10,394 nt of DNA from the NCBI GenBank assembly GCA_013213875.1, contig JABSSV010000015.1, positions 8,353-18,746 of the forward strand, read 5' to 3'. Shown one piece after another: positions 6,580 to 10,394 of this stretch. The notes under the pieces were generated by a model, which was not told where the DNA came from, ran no database searches, and was given only the letters and a program-made list of their open reading frames with translations. The position numbers were made by a program, and so were the translations under genes. The stretch comes from Lysobacterales bacterium. GTDB taxonomy: Bacteria; Pseudomonadota; Gammaproteobacteria; Xanthomonadales; SZUA-36. Within the stretch, counting starts at the first letter, position 1. Each line of letters starts with the position of its first letter.

Positions 6580-7464
6580 TCAGGGCTGTGCCTGCAGGTC
6601 CTGCACCAGTGTGCGGGTCATACGTTCGGTGGTGATGAAAGACCAGTTACGGCTTTCAAACTCGGCCAGCGGTACCGCAGCAACAATGTCCTCCTCGCTC
6701 ATGCCGTCTGCTACCAGTGCTCGCACCTTGGCTTGCGCAGCGCGCAGCACGTCTAGGTCCTCCTGCATGCCTGCCTTGTTGGTGAGGCCGCCGTGCCCCG
6801 GCATGATCTGCGTGTTCTCATCAGCCAGATCGAGAATGGCCTGCTGGGCAGCAATATAGCCATCTACCGTGCCGCCATTATTAAGATCGATAAAGGGAAA
6901 CAGGCCGTGAAACAAAATATCGCCCGTGTGGATGATATTGGCGCCAGGGAAATAAATGACCGCATCGCCGTCCGTGTGTGCCGCGGGCATGTGCATGACG
7001 CGCGCTTCCATATCGTTCAGGTGGAAGGTTACGCCCTCGGCAAAGGTCACCACGGGCAGGCCAGCCGGGCCTCCGGCGGGACCGGGGTCTGCTTGCAGAC
7101 GCTGGCGAATATTGTCGTGGGCAAAGATGACCGTCCCTTGCTCCGCAAAGTGGGCATTACCACCCGCGTGATCCCCATGGACATGCGTGTTGATCATAAA
7201 GTTTACGGGGCGGCCAGCGGTTTCCGTTACGTGGGCCAGCAGCGTTGGGGCCAGCGGTGCCAGTCCATCATCGATCATGGCCACGTACTGGTCGCCTACC
7301 AGCAGTGCCATATTGCCGCCGCCGAAGCCGCCGACTCCCTCAACCATGAAAATTCCCGGCGTTACCTCGGTGGATTTAAAGCTGATTTCGTTGTCCTGGG
7401 CGGCCAATGGCAGGCTGGCGCTCAGGCCGAGTAGGGTGGCGAGAAAAACTTTTTTATTGTTCAT
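6580..7464 (-). CDS. Exported metallo-beta-lactamase-fold hydrolase
   Basis: This 294-residue protein starts with a signal peptide (MNNKKVFLATLLGLSASLPLAAQ), so the product is probably periplasmic. The zinc-site motif is THVHGDHAGG with His94, His96, Asp98 and His99. The remaining ligands fit His163 (AAHTDGD), Asp182 (HTGDILF) and His224 (MPGHG), so the di-zinc site is complete. The family is the broad MBL group that includes quinoprotein-relay and B3-like proteins, whose substrates are mostly unknown; antibiotic hydrolysis cannot be inferred. ATG 7464 is preferred over the ATG 30 bases upstream because GGGAG lies 7 bases ahead of it and the signal peptide begins there. It is followed closely by the YcgN-family gene. 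A Gly/Pro-rich loop (ADPGPAGGPAGLP, about 125-137) is an oddity near the active site. Confidence 0.9.
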   Translation of the reverse strand: MNNKKVFLATLLGLSASLPLAAQDNEISFKSTEVTPGIFMVEGVGGFGGGNMALLVGDQYVAMIDDGLAPLAPTLLAHVTETAGRPVNFMINTHVHGDHAGGNAHFAEQGTVIFAHDNIRQRLQADPGPAGGPAGLPVVTFAEGVTFHLNDMEARVMHMPAAHTDGDAVIYFPGANIIHTGDILFHGLFPFIDLNNGGTVDGYIAAQQAILDLADENTQIMPGHGGLTNKAGMQEDLDVLRAAQAKVRALVADGMSEEDIVAAVPLAEFESRNWSFITTERMTRTLVQDLQAQP

Positions 7465-7471
7465 TAGTGGG

Positions 7472-7476
7472 CTCCC
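7472..7476 (-). promoter_or_regulatory. Ribosome binding site of the metallohydrolase gene
   Basis: On the minus strand GGGAG stands 7 bases before the ATG at 7464. It decides the start against the upstream in-frame ATG at 7494, which would put ten extra residues (RRLTHGSPL region) before the signal peptide. Confidence 0.75.
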
Positions 7477-7536
7477 ATGAGTTAGGCGGCGCATGCTACG
7501 TCGCTGGCCGTGAAAATCACAGCAATCTCGCCGCTC

Positions 7537-7542
7537 TATACT
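7537..7542 (+). promoter_or_regulatory. Possible -10 box (TATACT) ahead of the 95-residue ORF
   Basis: TATACT differs by one base from TATAAT and lies 29 bases before the ATG at 7572 in a divergent spacer. The best -35 I can find, ATCACA at 7516-7521, has only four matches and a short 15-base spacer, so the promoter is tentative. Confidence 0.35.
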
Positions 7543-7545
7543 AAG

Positions 7546-7557
7546 GCCTGATCAGGC
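7546..7557. promoter_or_regulatory. Perfect 12-base palindrome just downstream of a -10-like box
   Basis: GCCTGATCAGGC is fully self-complementary and covers the expected transcription start of the TATACT promoter candidate. It could act as an operator, or as a short 5' untranslated hairpin. No run of T follows, so it is not a terminator. Short palindromes in GC-rich DNA also arise by chance. Confidence 0.3.
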
Positions 7558-7571
7558 GATCGGCACCAACT

Positions 7572-7859
7572 ATGGATAAAGCAATCGAAGAAGAGGCCAC
7601 GCTGGAGGCGCTATTGCAGCGCTTTAAGGACTACCGTTTGCCACGGGCCGAACGCATGTTGGATCGCGTTGAGGCGGGTCAGCCTTTAAGCGATGAGGAT
7701 ATCCAGTGGCTTGAGCGCGTCATAGCGGACGGGCATGTGGCCATGCCGCTGGTCCGTGCGCACCACGAATATGACCGACTATTGGCGGGCGCCATGGCGC
7801 TGTTTGCCAAAATCATCGAACGTGGGGTGGCCAACGAGCCGCCGAACCGTCGCGGCTAG
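7572..7859 (+). CDS. Small conserved-looking protein of unknown function
   Basis: This 95-residue protein is rich in charged residues and predicted to be almost wholly helical. An acidic N-terminus (MDKAIEEEATLEALLQRF) leads into RAERMLDRVEAG, a turn QPLSDEDIQWLERVIADG (56-73 region), then an amphipathic helix LLAGAMALFAKIIERG. No signal peptide, membrane segment or metal motif is seen. I do not recognise a named domain. The coding frame is believable because it fills the space between a divergent spacer with a TATACT box and the hemH end, and has normal codon use. Its TAG stop shares the palindromic CTAG at 7856-7859 with the stop of hemH, a four-base tail-to-tail overlap. The ribosome site is weak. 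Confidence 0.7.
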   Translation: MDKAIEEEATLEALLQRFKDYRLPRAERMLDRVEAGQPLSDEDIQWLERVIADGHVAMPLVRAHHEYDRLLAGAMALFAKIIERGVANEPPNRRG

Positions 7860-8980
7860 CGCTCGTCTTCCTCTGCAACCCAGCCGGACAGTTCACGCCG
7901 TACCAGCGTTTCCAGTAGCTCCATACCCGGTTCGGAATCATTCAGACAGGGCAGGTGAGCGAACTGCTCGCCGCCCGCTTCCTGAAAGACTTCCGCTACC
8001 TCACCGGCGACCTCTTCCAGCGTCTCCAGACAGTCCGAGTAGAAACCCGGATTAAACACGGCGATGCGTTTCACGCCACCCTGAGCCAATTGCTCGACGG
8101 TCTTGTCCAGATAGGGCTGCAGCCAGGCGCGGGGTCCAAAGCGCGATTGAAAGCAGCTTATGAAGCGCTCTTCACTCCAGCCCATGCGTTCCGCCAGCAG
8201 CCGCGAGGTCTTGAGGCAATGGCAGTGATAAGGGGCGCCCTTATCAAAGTACTCCTGAGGAATGCCGTGGTAACTGGCGATGATGCGCTCCGGCTCAAAG
8301 TCCAGGGCGGCCAGGGATTCTTGCAATGATTGCGCCAGTGCCTCGATATAGGCCGGGTCGTCATGGAAGGCTGGCGCCGTGCGCAGCGCCGGCATCCAGC
8401 GCATTTGCTGCAGTGCCTCGAAGGTGCGGTCGCAGACGCTGGCTGTGGTGGTGGCGCTGTACTGGGGGTAGAGCGGCACCACCAGCACTTTCTCACAACC
8501 GGAATCTTTGAGCGCCTGCAGCCGCTCCGGAATGCCGGGGTTGCCATAGCGCATGGCCCAGTCGACGCTGACATTTTCGAGCCCGGCGAGCCGCTGGGCC
8601 AGTTTCTCGCCCTGGGACCGCGTGTAGGTACGCAGCGGTGACTCATCCAACTCTTCGTTCCAGATGGAGGCGTAAAGCTTGCCGGATTTGGCCGGTCTCA
8701 CGTTCAGAATGATGCCGTGCAGCACAAACCACCAGATCAGCCGGGGTACCTCAATGACGCGCCGATCAGAGAGAAACTCGCGCAGATAGCGGCGCATGCT
8801 CTTACGATCATGGCCATCCGGCGTGCCCAAATTCACCAGCAGTACGCCGGTTTTTCCGATGCGCACCTCGGGATGTGCGCCGGGCAAAGGCCCGGGCACG
8901 CGCGCGGGCAGTTCCTGCACTTGCGCGACGGATTTCCGCTTGGGTTCATTCATGGCCAGTAGAGGCGCTTCCGATGACAT
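7856..8980 (-). CDS. hemH: Ferrochelatase HemH
   Basis: This 374-residue enzyme inserts Fe2+ into protoporphyrin IX, the last step of haem synthesis, at the inner membrane surface. The core begins at GVLLVNLGTPDG (45-56). The catalytic His238 lies in ASYHGIPQEYFDKG, and the metal-binding Glu319 in NPGFYSDCLETLEEV (310-324). YPQYSATTTAS (171-181) is also characteristic. The core motif wording and the PCLNDS...LVRRELSGWV tail match, from memory, the alphaproteobacterial-type enzyme rather than the E. coli type. Seven cysteines include a CHC pair (253, 255), so a [2Fe-2S] cluster as in Caulobacter is possible but not shown. ATG 8980 is chosen for its AGGGA site 5 bases ahead, giving a basic/proline-rich extension of about 44 residues. 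The longer frame to 9046 would run into folM. Probably cotranscribed with folM (43-base gap). Confidence 0.95.
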   Translation of the reverse strand: MSSEAPLLAMNEPKRKSVAQVQELPARVPGPLPGAHPEVRIGKTGVLLVNLGTPDGHDRKSMRRYLREFLSDRRVIEVPRLIWWFVLHGIILNVRPAKSGKLYASIWNEELDESPLRTYTRSQGEKLAQRLAGLENVSVDWAMRYGNPGIPERLQALKDSGCEKVLVVPLYPQYSATTTASVCDRTFEALQQMRWMPALRTAPAFHDDPAYIEALAQSLQESLAALDFEPERIIASYHGIPQEYFDKGAPYHCHCLKTSRLLAERMGWSEERFISCFQSRFGPRAWLQPYLDKTVEQLAQGGVKRIAVFNPGFYSDCLETLEEVAGEVAEVFQEAGGEQFAHLPCLNDSEPGMELLETLVRRELSGWVAEEDER

Positions 8981-8985
8981 GCTTG

Positions 8986-8990
8986 TCCCT
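8986..8990 (-). promoter_or_regulatory. Ribosome binding site of hemH
   Basis: AGGGA on the minus strand, 5 bases before the ATG at 8980, favours this start over the ATG at 8953 (weak site) and over the frame-opening start at 9046, which lies inside folM. Confidence 0.7.
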
Positions 8991-9023
8991 ATTGTGCGTG
9001 ATGCGTGTCTGCCTTGCAGCAGG

Positions 9024-9740
9024 CTAGACCAGATGGCGACCACCATCCATGGCGATGATGCGTCCCGTGACGTAGCGGCTGTTGAGCAGATAGTCGACCT
9101 GATGTTGTAGCTCTTCCCAGCCGCCTTCCCGCTGCAGCAGGCTCTTGGTCAAGGCTTTTGCCCGATAGGCCTCACCATCATGCTCGTTAAAGGCGATCAG
9201 GGCCGGCGCGATGCTATTGACCTTGACGGCGGGTGCGAGGCGCGCCGCAAAAGACAGGGTCAGGTTGTCCTGCGCCGCTTTGCTGGCGGCGTAGGCGATG
9301 TGCTTGCGGCTGCCGCGCGCGCTGACGTAATCGCCCAAATGGATGATGTCGGCAGCGGCCGGGGCCTGCGCCTCCAGCAGCGGCGTCAGCGCCAGATTGA
9401 GCAGGTAGGGTGCTTCCGCATGGACCCGCATCATGCGCTGGAACACGGTGGCAGGGGCGACCTCGCCGCCTTCAGCCACCCAGTCCGATGCGTTGTGGAT
9501 GATGGCCCGTAACCGCGTGGTTTCGGCGCCGATAAGCGCCGGCAGTTCCTGCAGTTCCTGATCGTTGGAAAAGTCACAGCGCAGCAAAGTCGCACCGGCC
9601 TCGCGCAGGCCTGCCAGCGCTGGCCGATCGCTACGAAAGGTGCCAATAACAGGCTGACCCCGGCCCAGAAAGGTCTGGGCCAGGTGGAGTCCGGCGCGCT
9701 TGCCCACCCCGGTAATCAGGATGGGCGCCGCACTGCTCAC
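9024..9740 (-). CDS. folM: Dihydromonapterin reductase FolM (short-chain dehydrogenase)
   Basis: This 238-residue SDR closely follows E. coli FolM (about 240 residues) in wording: PILITGVGKRAG (6-17, NADPH-binding glycine motif), AIIHNASDW (79-87), DIIHLGDYVSARGSRKHIAYAASKAA, KVNSIAPALIAFNEHD (173-188) and the closing MDGGRHLV. The catalytic set is Asp137, Tyr150 and Lys154. Asp replaces the usual SDR serine, with the same spacing as in pteridine reductase PTR1. It should reduce dihydromonapterin to tetrahydromonapterin, with weak dihydrofolate reductase activity also known for the family. The GTG start overlaps the folE stop as GTGA, which is strong evidence for translational coupling and a pterin-specific role. 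The partner genes folX and phhA are not in the window. Confidence 0.95.
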   Translation of the reverse strand: MSSAAPILITGVGKRAGLHLAQTFLGRGQPVIGTFRSDRPALAGLREAGATLLRCDFSNDQELQELPALIGAETTRLRAIIHNASDWVAEGGEVAPATVFQRMMRVHAEAPYLLNLALTPLLEAQAPAAADIIHLGDYVSARGSRKHIAYAASKAAQDNLTLSFAARLAPAVKVNSIAPALIAFNEHDGEAYRAKALTKSLLQREGGWEELQHQVDYLLNSRYVTGRIIAMDGGRHLV

Positions 9741-10394
9741 GGGTTGAGAAACTCCGCGCGCGTGTGGATGTTCTCGCGGAAGCAGCCGCCCAGGGCCGTG
9801 GTGCTGGTCTGGGAATTGCTGTCCTTGATGCCCCGAGATTTCACGCAGTAATGCGTGGCCTCGATGCTGACCGCCACATCATCCGTGCCCAACAGTGCCT
9901 GCAGCGCGACCAGGATTTGCCGCGTGAGGCGTTCCTGCACCTGCGGCCGCTGACCAAAAAACTGCACAATACGGTTGATCTTGGAGAGGCCGATAATGCG
10001 CTCACCCGGAATGTAGGCCACCTTGGCGGTACCATCGATGGTTACAAAATGATGCTCGCAGGTACTGGTAAGGTCGATGTCGCGAATTTTTACCATCTCG
10101 TCTGCGCCCATCTTGTTATCGATCAGCGACAGCTTGGGGAAGTTGGTGTAGTCGAGGCCGGAAAAAATCTCATGCACATACATCTTCGCAATGCGGTGCG
10201 GTGTTTCCGTCAGGCTATCGTCCGACAGGTCGAGACCCAGCGTCTCAACCACATCACGCATCAGATCGCGGATGCGGTCATACTTTTCTTCCGGCGACAA
10301 GCCGTTGTCGCGCATGGGCGTCTCCAGCCCCTGACGAATCAGCGTGTCCCGCACCAGCAGTGCTTCTGGTGACAATCCATCGTCGTTAAGGTTG
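9737..10394 (-). CDS. folE: GTP cyclohydrolase I FolE (start just outside window)
   Basis: The protein hydrolyses GTP to 7,8-dihydroneopterin triphosphate, the first step of folate and monapterin synthesis, as a homodecamer. At least 218 residues are visible. Zinc ligands are the Cys and second His of LTSTCEHHF and the Cys of THYCVKSRG; the C-to-H spacing of 3 and C-to-C spacing of 71 equal those of E. coli FolE. ETPHRIAKMYVHEIFSGLDY, GLSKINRIVQFFGQRPQVQERLT and the near-terminal TSTTALGG are textbook FolE. The frame stays open to the right edge (N-L-N-D-D-G-L-S-P-E-A...), so the true start is probably a few codons beyond it. The TTG at 10375 is in frame but has no compelling support. It is the first visible gene of a folE-folM-hemH leftward set. 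Confidence 0.96.
   Translation of the reverse strand, partial: NLNDDGLSPEALLVRDTLIRQGLETPMRDNGLSPEEKYDRIRDLMRDVVETLGLDLSDDSLTETPHRIAKMYVHEIFSGLDYTNFPKLSLIDNKMGADEMVKIRDIDLTSTCEHHFVTIDGTAKVAYIPGERIIGLSKINRIVQFFGQRPQVQERLTRQILVALQALLGTDDVAVSIEATHYCVKSRGIKDSNSQTSTTALGGCFRENIHTRAEFLNP

Noticed and set aside
6793..7434. 213-codon open frame on the plus strand
   Set aside because: Antisense to the metallohydrolase gene, whose zinc motifs and signal peptide are clear.
9764..10372. 202-codon open frame on the plus strand
   Set aside because: Antisense to folE, which is unmistakable; the plus-strand product has no domain features.
1..10394. CRISPR array, tRNA, insertion sequence or defence system
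   Set aside because: By eye no spaced direct repeats, tRNA-like cloverleaf, transposase or defence-type domain was found. The GIY-YIG protein is a standalone UPF0213 type, not a restriction or homing nuclease.

Overview
The window is a stretch of ordinary, densely packed bacterial chromosome with high GC. Thirteen protein-coding genes are supported, two of them cut by the window edges. I see no rRNA, tRNA, CRISPR array, insertion sequence or phage gene. The gene set (RluE, TruD, YcgN, FolM, FolE and a UPF0213-type GIY-YIG protein) points to a gammaproteobacterium. A marine Cellvibrionales/Halieaceae-like lineage is a guess from gene style only. The ferrochelatase resembles the alphaproteobacterial-type sequences I remember, which fits some marine gammaproteobacteria but is not diagnostic.

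Left part (1-3410): the 3' end of a DUF2268-type putative protease gene meets a three-gene leftward unit tail to tail. That unit reads FkbM methyltransferase, GT4 glycosyltransferase, GIY-YIG protein, and its genes overlap by 8 and 4 bases. A second, GT2-like glycosyltransferase starts divergently 41 bases from the methyltransferase. Together the two transferases and the methyltransferase look like a small surface-glycan (LPS/O-antigen or capsule) module.

Middle (3415-6129): rluE (23S rRNA pseudouridine synthase) and truD (tRNA pseudouridine synthase) converge. A 166-base divergent spacer holding a perfect 14-base palindrome separates truD from a gene for an exported outer-membrane beta-barrel protein. 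This spacer is the longest gene-free stretch, so no gap reaches 300 bases.

Right part (6136-10394): a secreted metallo-beta-lactamase-fold hydrolase and a YcgN-family cysteine-cluster protein form a leftward pair. A small charged helical protein of unknown function runs rightwards and ends on the same CTAG as the ferrochelatase gene. The leftward set folE-folM-hemH ends the window. FolE makes dihydroneopterin triphosphate from GTP, FolM reduces dihydromonapterin to tetrahydromonapterin, and HemH inserts iron into protoporphyrin IX.

Nothing here looks like a defence island or a clearly new multi-gene system. The points most worth a second look are the FolE-FolM-HemH linkage, the type of the ferrochelatase, the palindromes in the two divergent spacers, and the glycan module coupled to a GIY-YIG gene.
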